A DNA stretch of 37,720 bases from Cyanobacteria bacterium GSL.Bin1 (GCA_009909085.1 JAAANX010000064.1:1-37720), one strand, 5' to 3'. Positions 1 through 8,137 are shown, counted from the stretch's first letter. Translations and numbers: made by a program. The notes: a model not told the origin generated them from the sequence alone.

Positions 1-96
1 CCAGTCTTTGAGATCAATCCCCTGAATCGATTCTAAAGCCTTCTTAACTAGATCATTTGTTAATTCTAGGGTAGATAAAGGAATGGTTAGAAGCAT
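1..96 (-). CDS. Partial hypothetical protein, N-terminus only
   Basis: An open frame on the minus strand starts with ATG at 96 and runs off the left edge, giving 32 residues (MLLTIPLSTLELTNDLVKKA and on, ending KDW at the edge). No stop is seen and the composition looks like real protein, but I do not recognise the family. The Shine-Dalgarno is weak (GAG about 6 nt upstream). The start lies 53 nt from the three-stem palindrome at 149-189, which would fall in its upstream region. It could be a short chance frame. Confidence 0.4.
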   Translation of the reverse strand, partial: MLLTIPLSTLELTNDLVKKALESIQGIDLKDW

Positions 97-148
97 TTGT
101 CTCAAATTTTGATCCAGAGATTAATTGACTGTTTTGAAAGGGCGTTGC

Positions 149-189
149 GCGATTGACCCGAAGGGTCACCGAATCGAAGATTCGATCGC
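149..189. repeat. 41-nt nested palindrome (three-way junction), copy 1
   Basis: The outer arms GCGAT (149-153) and ATCGC (185-189) enclose two perfect 6-bp hairpins. The first is TGACCC-gaa-GGGTCA (154-168). The second is CGAATC-gaa-GATTCG (170-184). One base separates them. The same architecture, base for base in length, occurs at 22972-23012 with different but still complementary stem bases. The outer arms resemble HIP1 halves, as in HIP1-capped small dispersed repeats of cyanobacteria. Whether it acts as DNA or RNA is unknown. Confidence 0.8.
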
Positions 190-410
190 TCTTCCCAATC
201 TTTTAGTTTTTGAAAACGTTATCTGTACAATAGAATCTACTTGAGTGTACTGATCTGGCGGGGGCTCGATTTCCATCATACAGTCGGTTACTCAACAACA
301 GTCAAAAAACGGTGATCTGACATAGTAATGATTAACCGATACAGTTAGCATTATAGTAATGAATATCGACGTGCCGGCGCAAGGCACTTGCCACGTCTTG
401 AATGGCTGTT

Positions 411-935
411 TTAGACGTCAGCTTCCTGCTTGACGAAAGGCACTAAATGCATCATGAAATCGCGCTTGCCAATGGGTGCTCCTGCCATGCGCATGATGTC
501 ATACGCTGTGGTTAGGTGGAAATAAAAATTGGGCATTAAAAAATCATCGACGTAGGCAAGTCCGGATAATTCTGCATACAGCCCTTGTCCAAGATCGAGT
601 CGATGGCTCTGGTGAAGCTTAGCATCAGTAACATTGATACTTGCCACCAACTCCTTCGTCGATGAAATATCGCTCTGAGCCTCAGCGAAAGAGCCGACAT
701 CAGGATTCAAATTATCCGCCGGCTGTCCCAGACACCACAGGGCAAAGTTGCGGGGCTGATTGCAAGTAAATGCGATCTGGGTGCCGAAAGGAAACATATC
801 GGGTGCGATACGGCGCTGTAATAGGGACTCCGCCTCGTCTCCGAAATGACTCTCCGCTACTTCTAAGAGATGACTCAACGTATCGAGCCTGGAACTGAAG
901 ATATTCTGCAATGCTGAAATTTTCTGCTTTTCCAT
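411..935 (-). CDS. DUF1993 family protein
   Basis: The 174-residue protein matches my memory of the DUF1993 family (PF09351): helical, DinB-like proteins of about 170 residues and unknown function. Visible features are an N-terminal helix with a LDTLSHLLEVAESH-type stretch, a central FTCNQPRNFALWCLG segment with two cysteines, and a C-terminal YFHLTTAYDIMRMAG segment, where DinB-fold proteins often place conserved histidines. No signal peptide or membrane segment is seen. It is followed on the same strand by nothing obvious; upstream lies the truncated VOC gene in the same direction, about 70 nt away. No operon role can be inferred. Family assignment is fairly secure, function is not. Confidence 0.75.
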   Translation of the reverse strand: MEKQKISALQNIFSSRLDTLSHLLEVAESHFGDEAESLLQRRIAPDMFPFGTQIAFTCNQPRNFALWCLGQPADNLNPDVGSFAEAQSDISSTKELVASINVTDAKLHQSHRLDLGQGLYAELSGLAYVDDFLMPNFYFHLTTAYDIMRMAGAPIGKRDFMMHLVPFVKQEADV

Positions 936-1005
936 AGAATTTTGCCTGAATCCAATTGGTGAGGCTTAACAGCCCAAGTCAAGGGCAAGGGTGAAGAAGG
1001 TAAGG

Positions 1006-1281
1006 TTACTCAATAACTAAGCTACCGTCTTCATTGAATTCCCAGCTCTCAGCAGAGGCGACTTCCCAGAGATGACCGTCAGGATCAGAAAAATAGCCGC
1101 TGTAACCGCCCCAAAAGACATCTTGAGCTGCCTTTTCAATTTTACCGCCAGCTTTCTTGGCTAGTTCCAACACTGTGTCTACTTCAGCTTTGGATCTGGT
1201 ATTGTGAGCTAAGGTGACGCCGGAAAAACCAGACCGATGAGGGCTCAATGCAGGGGACCCCATCCGCCTCCTCTTCTGCAT
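1006..1281 (-). pseudogene. 5'-truncated VOC (glyoxalase/bleomycin-resistance fold) protein
   Basis: The 91-residue frame carries the second half of a VOC-superfamily protein: GFSGVTLAHNTRSKAEVDTV, then AGGKIEKAAQDVFWGGYSGYF, and the typical SDPDGHLWEVA ending whose Glu is a usual metal ligand. Family members are about 130-140 residues, so roughly the first 50 are missing, including the first beta-alpha-beta-beta-beta module. The first dozen residues (MQKRRRMGSPALSP) do not look like family sequence. Reading further upstream in this and the next frame, I could not find a convincing N-terminal half, so a deletion is more likely than a single frameshift. It may be non-functional or act only as a half-fold dimer. 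Confidence 0.6.
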
Positions 1282-1447
1282 CTAGACGGGCAAACGATTG
1301 AGCAGCAAGCAAGACTGCATCATCATTACTCCAGTCACCAATGATATCAAAAAACTTTCAGTATATTCGTCGATGATGTCCTGACTTTTTCTGGAGATCG
1401 TACCAAATAGTTATAATATAAACGGCGGCGTAAAGACATTAGCAATG

Positions 1448-2527
1448 CTAACGAATTTGGCTCGTAATCGCCTCGATAATTCTCGTATTCGCTTTGGGAA
1501 ACGGAAACTCGGATAATTTTTCCGGTTTCACCCAGCGGATTTCGTCACACTCGATGGGTTGAGGGTCTCCTGACAAGTAACGACAATGGTGGACGTACAA
1601 CGTCACTCGGAAGTGGGTGTAAGCATGATTAATCGTAATCAGATGGTCTCCCACTTCGACAGTAATCCCTAATTCTTCTTTAATTTCCCGTTCAATACAA
1701 GCCGGAATTGTCTCTTGTTCTTCAATCTTACCGCCGGGGAATTCCCATAAGCCCCCTAGTAATCCTTCTTGCAAACGGCGATCAATCAAGATTTCTCCTT
1801 GCTGATTCCAGATGACAGCAACGCCAATTTGTTTATGAGGAAGAGGAGAGGAGGGAGTACGCATAGGGATTTCAGTTTGTAAGTTGTGTTGAAAGGCTTG
1901 ACAGGAATTACGCCACGGGCAGAGCAAACAACTGGGTTGTTTTGGCGTACAAAGGGTTGCCCCTAAGTCCATCAGTGCTTGATTATAATCTCTGGGATGA
2001 TTTTGATCGAGTAATTGATCCGATAATTCCCATAATTGGTTAATTGCCTTTTTCGGCGGTGTGTCTAACGCAATTAACCTTGCTAAGACTCGCTTGACAT
2101 TGCCATCGAGAATGGATAAGGGTTGATTAAAAGCAGCACTGAGGATCCCACCGGCTGTAGTGCGTCCAATTCCGGGTAAATGCAGAACATCAGCCAATTG
2201 CTGAGGAAAAATACCGTTGTAGTCGTTAACGATGATTTGTGCAGCCCGGTGTAAATTGCGAGCTCTGGCATAATAGCCTAACCCTTCCCACTGTTTGAGG
2301 ACCGTTTGTAGTGAACTTTCAGCAAGGGTGGAGAGGTCAGGGAACGTTTCTAGCCAACGGTAATAGTAGGGAATAACGGTTTTGACTTGGGTTTGCTGCA
2401 ACATAATTTCTGCAACCCAAATTTTATAAGGATCGCTAGTTTCACGCCAAGGTAAATATCGACCTTGAGTTTGATACCATTCTCGCAGCGATCGCTGCAA
2501 CGTTTTAACTTCCCTTTGCGTTAACAT
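1448..2527 (-). CDS. mutY: A/G-specific adenine glycosylase MutY
   Basis: This base-excision repair enzyme removes adenine mispaired with 8-oxoguanine. All landmarks of the 359-residue protein are visible. The catalytic Glu40 lies in AEIMLQQTQV. The helix-hairpin-helix has LPGIGRTTAG at about 117-126. The catalytic Asp141 lies in ILDGNVKRV. A [4Fe-4S] cluster motif uses Cys193, Cys200, Cys203 and Cys209 with C-x6-C-x2-C-x5-C spacing. The C-terminal third is a NUDIX-like domain with a complete box from G266 (GGKIEEQE, then REIKEELGI), used to recognise 8-oxoG. In many MutY proteins this box is degenerate, whereas here it still fits the NUDIX consensus. Length is normal. It is a single gene, read toward the VOC remnant. 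Confidence 0.96.
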   Translation of the reverse strand: MLTQREVKTLQRSLREWYQTQGRYLPWRETSDPYKIWVAEIMLQQTQVKTVIPYYYRWLETFPDLSTLAESSLQTVLKQWEGLGYYARARNLHRAAQIIVNDYNGIFPQQLADVLHLPGIGRTTAGGILSAAFNQPLSILDGNVKRVLARLIALDTPPKKAINQLWELSDQLLDQNHPRDYNQALMDLGATLCTPKQPSCLLCPWRNSCQAFQHNLQTEIPMRTPSSPLPHKQIGVAVIWNQQGEILIDRRLQEGLLGGLWEFPGGKIEEQETIPACIEREIKEELGITVEVGDHLITINHAYTHFRVTLYVHHCRYLSGDPQPIECDEIRWVKPEKLSEFPFPKANTRIIEAITSQIR

Positions 2528-2541
2528 CCTCTGATTACTAA

Positions 2542-2571
2542 CAAAAAATAAAGCTCGTCGGGAACGAGCTT
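2542..2571 (-). terminator. Rho-independent terminator of the DUF760 gene
   Basis: A perfect 8-bp stem, AAGCTCGT (2551-2558) and ACGAGCTT (2564-2571), encloses the loop CGGGA. Read on the minus strand it is followed by TTATTTTTTGTT. It lies about 30 nt beyond the DUF760 stop codon and just before the mutY start, so it insulates mutY from read-through. Confidence 0.85.
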
Positions 2572-2599
2572 AGAGCTAGGACAAGAAATGATTACAGTT

Positions 2600-2965
2600 T
2601 TATTGAGCATCATTGGATTGATTGAAGGACGAACTGTACTCAGTAGCCTGTAACGATTTTTCAAAGTTCATCCGTTGTTCGGCATTGCGCAGGAAATAGC
2701 CACTCATCATCGCTGAAGCAAGTAGTCGTCCTAAGTGTTCCCGACTCGTGGTAATACTAACATTAAACTGTTCGGAAGGAAGTCCCCCCAAAAGCCCGAC
2801 AACATTCCGTTCCATCACCTGAAATACTTCTTGAGACTGGGGATGAGACAACTGTTCTACTACTTCTGGGTTCAATGATTGGACATAGTGCCAAAGATGA
2901 TTATTTCCCTCTACACCGTTTTCAAAAAACTCAGAATTTTGATGCTGTTGGCTATGATTCATCAT
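2600..2965 (-). CDS. DUF760 family protein
   Basis: The 121-residue protein matches DUF760 (PF05542), a family of cyanobacteria and chloroplasts with unknown role. Diagnostic stretches are HLWHYVQSLNPEVVEQLSHP, VMERNVVGLLGGLPSEQF and the segment with REHLGRLLASAMMSGYFLRN. The frame is open upstream to 3007, but I choose the ATG at 2965 because AGGAGA lies 7 nt before it; the 14 residues before it look non-family. A second ATG follows immediately. It is predicted soluble. A strong terminator at 2542-2571 ends the transcript, so this is a monocistronic gene. Confidence 0.8.
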   Translation of the reverse strand: MMNHSQQHQNSEFFENGVEGNNHLWHYVQSLNPEVVEQLSHPQSQEVFQVMERNVVGLLGGLPSEQFNVSITTSREHLGRLLASAMMSGYFLRNAEQRMNFEKSLQATEYSSSFNQSNDAQ

Positions 2966-3200
2966 ATTTGATTCTCCTTCTAGGTCCCTTGATTGATTTA
3001 ACTTCAATCAAGAAAGTGTGTTATTAGCCTTAATGTCATCTTCTAACCCCTACCTTAACAATTTCTTTGTTTTTTGCCGTCTGTGAAACCGTACCTCCTA
3101 GAGTCGGATTTTTCGACCCTTTACTCATTAGAATCTTCGATTAAGGGGAGATTTATCTCATTTTAAATGGTTCATCAAAGCTCATCATATAAGGTTGACA

Positions 3201-3992
3201 TTATTGTTTGACGCGACGACTCAGCGGAACACACATGGGAGTTCCGACTACCGGATCGGGAACAATGCGTGACTCCACCCCGAAAACTTTGGCAACCATT
3301 GTTTGGGTCATCACTTGCCCTGGCGTTCCCTGATCGTAAATCTGACCCTGCTCAATAACAACTAAATGATCGGCATAACGGGCAGCTTGATTCAAGTCAT
3401 GCAAAACCATCACAATCGTTCTCCTTTGCGTTTCGTTGAGTTCAGTCAGTAAATCTAAAATTTCGATTTGGTGGGCTAAATCTAAAAATGTTGTCGGTTC
3501 ATCCAACAGCAAAATTTCTGTATTTTGAGCCAGCGCCATTGCCACCCAAGCCCGTTGTCGTTGTCCGCCAGAGAGATTATCTAAAGGACGTTCTGCCAAT
3601 TCGGTCATCCCTGATAAGTCTAGTGCCCAATTGACCATCGTTTCATCTTCTTTTGACCATTGCTGGAGCCAGTTTTGGTGGGGATATCGTCCCTGGGCTA
3701 CTAAATCTCGCACTGTTAAGCCTTCTGGCGCGATCGGGCTTTGCGGCAAAATTCCCAAACGCTTGGCGACTTCCTTAGTGGAACGTTTGACAATGTCTGT
3801 TCCATCCAAATAAACGGCTCCGCGATGGGGTTTCAACAATCGCGCCAGCCCTCGCAGCAAGGTTGATTTTCCGCAGCCATTGGGACCGACTAGGGTTGTA
3901 ATTTTTTCCGAGGGAATCCCTAAATATAAATCTTGAATAATGGGTGTGCCATCATAGCCGAGCGTAAGGTGTTGCGTTTCCAGTCGGTTCAT
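3201..3992 (-). CDS. Iron/siderophore-type ABC transporter ATP-binding protein
   Basis: The cytoplasmic ATPase powers the two adjacent FecCD-type permeases. The 263 residues show Walker [10 protein letters not shown] at 36-44, a Q-loop (LPQSP, Q84), the signature LSGGQRQR from 140, Walker B LLLDEP at 161-166, and the switch histidine in VLHDLN (H198). This sequence style is that of the FecE/FepC/FhuC group, which imports ferric siderophores, haem or cobalamin. It is the last gene of a three-gene unit and starts 6 nt after the second permease stops. The substrate cannot be read from the ATPase. Ferric chelate is the default guess; cobalamin (BtuD-like) is an alternative. Confidence 0.93.
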   Translation of the reverse strand: MNRLETQHLTLGYDGTPIIQDLYLGIPSEKITTLVGPNGCGKSTLLRGLARLLKPHRGAVYLDGTDIVKRSTKEVAKRLGILPQSPIAPEGLTVRDLVAQGRYPHQNWLQQWSKEDETMVNWALDLSGMTELAERPLDNLSGGQRQRAWVAMALAQNTEILLLDEPTTFLDLAHQIEILDLLTELNETQRRTIVMVLHDLNQAARYADHLVVIEQGQIYDQGTPGQVMTQTMVAKVFGVESRIVPDPVVGTPMCVPLSRRVKQ

Positions 3993-3998
3993 GGTTTT

Positions 3999-5039
3999 CT
4001 AACGTTTGCGAATCAGTAAATAAACGAAAAAAGGAGCACCCACTGCTGCCGTAATCACGCCGCACGGCAGTTCTATCGGAGGGAACAACATCCGTCCCAG
4101 CAAATCGGCAATGACAACCAGCATTCCTCCCATCATTGCTGCTGTGGGCAGTTGTCCTTCGTGGGTTCCCCCAACTAACAGACGGGAGAGATGAGGCGCC
4201 ATTAAGCCCACAAACCCAATTCCGCCTGCGGTGGCAACGGAAGCGCTAGCCAAGGCAACACTGGTTACAAGCAGGATTCCCCGCCGCCACTCGATTGCGC
4301 TCCCTAATCCCCGTGCCACTTCATCCCCCAGACTCAGGGCATTCAGTTCTCTCGCCATTGCCAGCGCCAACAAACTAAAAACAACCAGCCAAGGGAGGAG
4401 GGTGAACAGCTGTTCCCAACTACGTCCATAAACGCTGCCGGTTAACCAAACCAGCGCTTGCGAAACATTGTTGATATTGCCAAAGGTGATCATGAGATTG
4501 GTGAGGGCAGATGCGATGAGGCTGAATCCGATGCCAACGAGAATTAATCGGATGGGAGAACTGCCTCCTTTCCACGCTAAAAGATAAATCAGGATAGCAA
4601 CCGTTAATCCCCCGGTAAAGGCTACCACTGGCAAGAGGGAAACGGGAGTGGCGGGGAAGAGCACTAATAGCGCAACCGCAGCCAGAGAAGCCCCCGCATT
4701 GACCCCAATAATCTCGGGGGCAGCGAGCGGATTGCGGGTGATGCCTTGACTAATACTTCCCGCGATTGCAAGTCCCACGCCCACACAAAAAGCGACCAAG
4801 GTACGGGGTAATCGTAAGGTGCGGATAATAAATCCATAATCACTGTTAGCACTGTCCAGACCCAGAATGGTCTTCACGGTTGCTAAGGGAGGAACGGGAT
4901 ATTCTCCATAGCTGACACTGAGAACCATTGCCAGTAAGGTGATGAGCGCTAAAATGATTAATACTGTTGGCACGCGTCGATTAACGCGAAAGGAAAGCGG
5001 AACGTTTTGCAAACGGATGACCAACCAGGGAGATTTCAT
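3999..5039 (-). CDS. FecCD-type ABC transporter permease (second)
   Basis: The integral membrane subunit has 346 residues and about ten hydrophobic segments, as in BtuC/FepG. Family signatures include TLRLPRTLVAFCVGVGLAIAG near residue 75, GITRNPLAAPEIIGVNAGAS, and the C-terminal FVGLMAPHLSRLLVG with the downstream ADLLGR segment. The LMAPHLSR region corresponds to the cytoplasmic helix contacted by the ATPase. The gene sits between the other permease (3-nt gap) and the ATPase (6-nt gap), so the three are almost certainly co-transcribed and form a heterodimeric channel. The N-terminal 20 residues before the first membrane segment are basic, which fits a cytoplasmic start. Confidence 0.93.
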   Translation of the reverse strand: MKSPWLVIRLQNVPLSFRVNRRVPTVLIILALITLLAMVLSVSYGEYPVPPLATVKTILGLDSANSDYGFIIRTLRLPRTLVAFCVGVGLAIAGSISQGITRNPLAAPEIIGVNAGASLAAVALLVLFPATPVSLLPVVAFTGGLTVAILIYLLAWKGGSSPIRLILVGIGFSLIASALTNLMITFGNINNVSQALVWLTGSVYGRSWEQLFTLLPWLVVFSLLALAMARELNALSLGDEVARGLGSAIEWRRGILLVTSVALASASVATAGGIGFVGLMAPHLSRLLVGGTHEGQLPTAAMMGGMLVVIADLLGRMLFPPIELPCGVITAAVGAPFFVYLLIRKR

Positions 5040-5042
5040 AAC

Positions 5043-6071
5043 TTAATGTTTCACGCGCGATCGGACCAGATGAATGAAAAAAGGCGCGCCAAGCAAAGGC
5101 ATCACTAACCCCACCGGGATTTCTTGCGGTTGAAAAACTAAACGGGCGCATAAATCTGCTAATAACAGCAAAATTGACCCAAAAATTGCAGCATAAGGCA
5201 ATAGCCAACGATAATCAACCCCAATCAAGGTGCGGGTGATGTGAGGAATAACCAAGCCAATAAAAGTAATGGGGCCCGCGATCGCAACGCTAGACCCTGC
5301 CAGCAAAACCACACTCACTGCTGCCATGATCTTGACCAAAACCGTTTGCTGTCCCAACCCTTTTGCCACATCTTCCCCAAGGGATAACATGGTGAGTTGT
5401 CTGCCCAAGGCAAAAGCCAGTAACAAGCCAAGGCTGAAGTAGGGCAAAACCTGCCAAAACAGTTCCAGATCGCGCCCGGCAAGAGAACCGGCTAACCAAA
5501 ACCGAATTTGATCTAAAGTTTGCTGAGAGATAATTAAAATGCCACTGGTGAGAGAATTTAAAAATGCTGTCAAAGCAGCCCCAGCAAGGATCAGCTTAAC
5601 CCGCGTTAACCCGCCACGCCCTCGCGATCCTAAAAAATAAACGGTCACTGCGGTTGCTGCTGCCCCAAAAAAAGCAAACCAGACATACAGGCTGAGTCCT
5701 ACTCCCTTGAGAACAAAGGTCGTGACGACAACCGCTAACGAAGCGCCCGCATTCACTCCTAAAAGGGTGGGAGAGGCGAGTGGATTGCCGGTTATCCCCT
5801 GCATAATCGCGCCCGAGACGGCAAGCGCTGCCCCGACAAACATGGCAATCAGCGATCGCGGCAGACGGACAGTGCGGATAATTAGATGCTCGGTGGACCC
5901 TTCATTGGCAATAAAAGCGCGGGTTACCTCTTCCAGGGGAATATTAGCAGCACCAAAGGCAAGATTACTCACCAGACAGATCAGGAGAATCATAACCGCT
6001 ACTGCGACACTCATTGGCGAGAAGAATTGTCGTTTAAAGGAGGTTGGGTAATGATCACGTTTTTCTTTCAC
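5043..6071 (-). CDS. FecCD-type ABC transporter permease (first)
   Basis: This is the first gene of the importer unit, with 342 residues and about ten membrane segments. It shows the same family marks as its partner: TVRLPRSLIAMFVGAALAVS, GITGNPLASPTLLGVNAGAS and FIGLVIPHITRTLIG. The start used here is a GTG at 6071; no strong Shine-Dalgarno is visible, so the exact start is uncertain. No periplasmic binding protein or TonB-dependent receptor gene is adjacent, although family importers need a binding protein; it must be encoded elsewhere. I looked for a Fur-type palindrome upstream and saw none that convinced me. Confidence 0.92.
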   Translation of the reverse strand: MKEKRDHYPTSFKRQFFSPMSVAVAVMILLICLVSNLAFGAANIPLEEVTRAFIANEGSTEHLIIRTVRLPRSLIAMFVGAALAVSGAIMQGITGNPLASPTLLGVNAGASLAVVVTTFVLKGVGLSLYVWFAFFGAAATAVTVYFLGSRGRGGLTRVKLILAGAALTAFLNSLTSGILIISQQTLDQIRFWLAGSLAGRDLELFWQVLPYFSLGLLLAFALGRQLTMLSLGEDVAKGLGQQTVLVKIMAAVSVVLLAGSSVAIAGPITFIGLVIPHITRTLIGVDYRWLLPYAAIFGSILLLLADLCARLVFQPQEIPVGLVMPLLGAPFFIHLVRSRVKH

Positions 6072-6357
6072 AAGAGCTGAGAGTCTGGGGAAACTTTGCT
6101 TCGACTCAATTGTCGGTGAATTTTGAATTAAGCCAGTAATCCAATATCTTAGATGTCTTAAGAATATTTTTCAAGTATTTGACAGTTGCTGCACCCTGCC
6201 CAGGAAATGGAGTGATCGGTATCAATTAGAAACAGATCACTCAAGTTAAGCGTAATGTCTCTAACCAGTGTTACGACTAGGTTGCATCAGGTAGCAGCAC
6301 AGATAGACAGATAGTACATGCTGGGGAGGCCTTGATTGGAAAAATTCGATTGGGACT
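6072..6357. other. Intergenic stretch upstream of the ABC importer
   Basis: There is no gene that I can support here. It must hold the promoter of the importer unit (minus strand) and the downstream end of the DUF2459 gene. The part next to the importer, 6115-6185, is AT-rich. I saw no clear Fur box, riboswitch or terminator. Confidence 0.4.
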
Positions 6358-7080
6358 TCATTCCTCATTGGGGAGATAGAGAAACATGGTTTTGGGTAAT
6401 GGCGTAAACCACCCTGTTTGGATGCCACTCGCTTGCATAGCCCTTCCCACCCAGCAGTTGCAGGTATTGAAGCCGTGATAGGTACCGTGTGCCTCAAAGA
6501 ACGCCTCATTCTGCCCAGGTGCAGCCGAGCGAATTGGCAATTTTCTTCCCGCTTTGTCGTGACGAAAACTTTGGTTGATAAATTCAACTAACTGTTCATA
6601 CTGCGCTACTGAGAGCCTCACTGTCTTCGTGCTGTCTGGGAGAGACTCAGCAGTTGTCAGGGAAACCTGGAGGCAGGCTTCTGACGGCCAGAACAAGGCT
6701 TTCAACGTGGTCAAGAGCCTCCAGTCTAACCCGGTTCGGGTTTCGATTAAGAAGTCTTTGTCACCCCAACTGATCGCGATTAATGCGGCTTGGCTGGTAC
6801 CGCTAGCGAAGCTCTCTGCCGGAAGGTGTTCACGCCAGTCTATGGTTTCAGTGGCAAGGGGCAGGATAATGTCGGCATGAATGGCACCTGAACTGAACCG
6901 AACCTCAATTCCCTCTTGATCGGGTTCAAAATCGTTGTTAACAGGGATTAATCCTAGCAGAAGGAGCAAGAGGTAAGAAACAAGGGACACAGAGATGACA
7001 TACAGACCGCGTTGCAAAAAATGAGAGCTGCTTTTGCGAGGTGAAAATGGTTGAGAAGCCTCTCGCCTTAGTTTTCTCAT
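6358..7080 (-). CDS. DUF2459 / TIGR02117 family protein
   Basis: The family (PF09601) was first noted near urease genes and has no established function. The match rests on the VRFSSGAIHADIILPL opening after a membrane anchor, ISWGDKDFLIET, a central WPSEACLQV, and the C-terminal YHGFNTCNCWVGRAMQASG, with its NTCNxW core, where a Cys could be catalytic. The chosen ATG at 7080 gives 240 residues, near the usual family length, and has AAGGAGG four bases upstream; the frame stays open to 7194, but the extra 38 residues are unlike the family. An N-terminal hydrophobic helix (YVISVSLVSYLLLLLLG) suggests a membrane-anchored protein facing the periplasm. No urease genes are nearby. Confidence 0.78.
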   Translation of the reverse strand: MRKLRREASQPFSPRKSSSHFLQRGLYVISVSLVSYLLLLLLGLIPVNNDFEPDQEGIEVRFSSGAIHADIILPLATETIDWREHLPAESFASGTSQAALIAISWGDKDFLIETRTGLDWRLLTTLKALFWPSEACLQVSLTTAESLPDSTKTVRLSVAQYEQLVEFINQSFRHDKAGRKLPIRSAAPGQNEAFFEAHGTYHGFNTCNCWVGRAMQASGIQTGWFTPLPKTMFLYLPNEE

Positions 7081-7290
7081 GGAGCCTCCTTCCCGGACAT
7101 TACCCGTTGGCAACCGATTAAATTTCAGTGCTCTCCTCACTGGCATCGTCAAGTTATGGAGGTTTAGGAGAAATGACGACAGATTTGCCTTCACTGCATC
7201 ATTCTCTAGCCTCTAGTTCGATCTTAGTTCACCTCAATCATTCCCCTTAGCACAACGCACGCCAATCAGGGGCGCTCACACGTTCGAGAG

Positions 7291-7308
7291 GAACAGATCT
7301 GACTGTTC
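7291..7308. repeat. Small inverted repeat in the IS remnant
   Basis: GAACAG-atctga-CTGTTC forms a perfect 6-bp stem just beyond the TnpB stub on its downstream side. It probably belongs to the subterminal structure of the decayed IS200/IS605-type element. Confidence 0.45.
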
Positions 7309-7330
7309 CCAATGAATGTCTGTTGGGTAG

Positions 7331-7377
7331 GAAGCCCCTTCGACATCGCATTAGCGATTAGAAGTGGCTAGTTCACA
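7331..7377 (-). mobile_element. IS200/IS605-type end relic, copy 1
   Basis: This 47-nt segment aligns without gaps to 24658-24704, with most bases identical. Both contain the stem ATCGC/GCGAT within CTTC/GAAG arms and both end in tagttcaca. Copy 1 overlaps the end of a TnpB stub, which ties the family to IS200/IS605-type elements. Such elements carry imperfect hairpins at their ends instead of inverted repeats. Which end (left or right) is represented is inferred only from its position downstream of tnpB. Confidence 0.6.
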
Positions 7378-7503
7378 TTCAAGTACCTCGGCAGTTACGT
7401 TCAAACAATGATTCCACAGCCAACGGCAGTTGCCGAATGACTGTTCCAACAACTGCTTCTGTTGGGAATTGGGATAAAGTCTTACCTTGACTGCCTTTAA
7501 CAT
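7351..7503 (-). pseudogene. TnpB (IS200/IS605 OrfB) N-terminal stub
   Basis: From ATG at 7503 the frame reads MLKAVKVRLYPNSQQKQLLE and then QSFGNCRWLWNHCLN. This is the characteristic N-terminus of TnpB, the RNA-guided nuclease of IS200/IS605 and IS1341-group elements. After about 35 residues the match stops and the frame closes at 7351, inside the element-end sequence. The remaining 350 or so residues, with the RuvC-like catalytic centre and zinc ribbon, are gone, so the stub is inactive. An internal deletion that joined the tnpB 5' end to the element end explains the arrangement. No tnpA is present. Confidence 0.8.
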
Positions 7504-7624
7504 TAGAGCAAATATAGCAACACTATAAATTATAATCAAACATGGGCTGAGAATCCTACGACTAAGCCCTAGGTCTGTAGTCGTCAGATGAATCAGCCTG
7601 TTTGCTAAATTGGGAGTCTTGAAG

Positions 7625-8137
7625 ATGGCATCGCAAGAACAAGTCAAACAATATCTTGCCTACTGGTTTTTGGTAGGGAAGAAAGTCTATGTCAATAATG
7701 GTCAAGATGTAAGAAAACCGGCATCAGTGTTACAACGCGATCAATTTTCCTCAGAATTTGAACGCTGTTGGCAAGAAATTCTCTCGCCTCATAGTGGCTA
7801 TTGTTATCTCCAAGGTACGGATCAAACGGTGGAAGAATTACTCACTTCTGATTGGGACGTTGAACCTTGCGCTCGTTGTCAAATGCCGATTCCGCTGAAA
7901 AATTCCGGCGTCAAAACGGGTGCTTGTCCTTGTATCGATCTCGACAATTGGCCCGATGACGAATTACCCTTTCCCCATCTTCCCGTAAACAACCAAGAGC
8001 GTCTCAGTGCTATTTCCAATCGTTTACAAAAAGACAATACCCTCGATAGTATTCGTGCTCGTTTGGAAATGACAGAACAAAATTCCCCTAACTTTCCTCC
8101 TGAGCAATCATCAGAGACATCTTACTATTCTCATTGA
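7625..8137 (+). CDS. Conserved hypothetical protein with cysteine cluster
   Basis: The predicted protein has 170 residues. I do not recognise a named family, though its composition and N-terminal QEQVKQYLAYWFLVGKKVYV look like a conserved cyanobacterial protein. In the middle a cluster CARCQMPIP followed by GACPC could bind a metal (C-x2-C and C-x-C). The C-terminal third is polar, rich in Asn, Gln, Glu and Ser, and probably disordered. I choose ATG 7625 with GGGAG 8 nt upstream; a TTG at 7610 in the same frame would add five residues. No membrane segment is seen. The next gene, a ribokinase, starts 71 nt downstream, with an inverted repeat between them. Confidence 0.7.
   Translation: MASQEQVKQYLAYWFLVGKKVYVNNGQDVRKPASVLQRDQFSSEFERCWQEILSPHSGYCYLQGTDQTVEELLTSDWDVEPCARCQMPIPLKNSGVKTGACPCIDLDNWPDDELPFPHLPVNNQERLSAISNRLQKDNTLDSIRARLEMTEQNSPNFPPEQSSETSYYSH

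Noticed and set aside
5707..6051. 114-codon plus-strand open frame inside the first permease
   Set aside because: It lies entirely antisense to a well-supported FecCD permease and its composition (Arg, Thr, Ala-rich) is that of a shadow frame.
6072..6240. Fur box or riboswitch upstream of the iron-type importer
   Set aside because: No GATAATGATAATCATTATC-like palindrome or B12-box pattern could be read.
7504..7647. Upstream extension of the TnpB stub (48 codons)
   Set aside because: The residues before the ATG at 7503 are unlike any TnpB and overlap the start of the convincing plus-strand gene at 7625.
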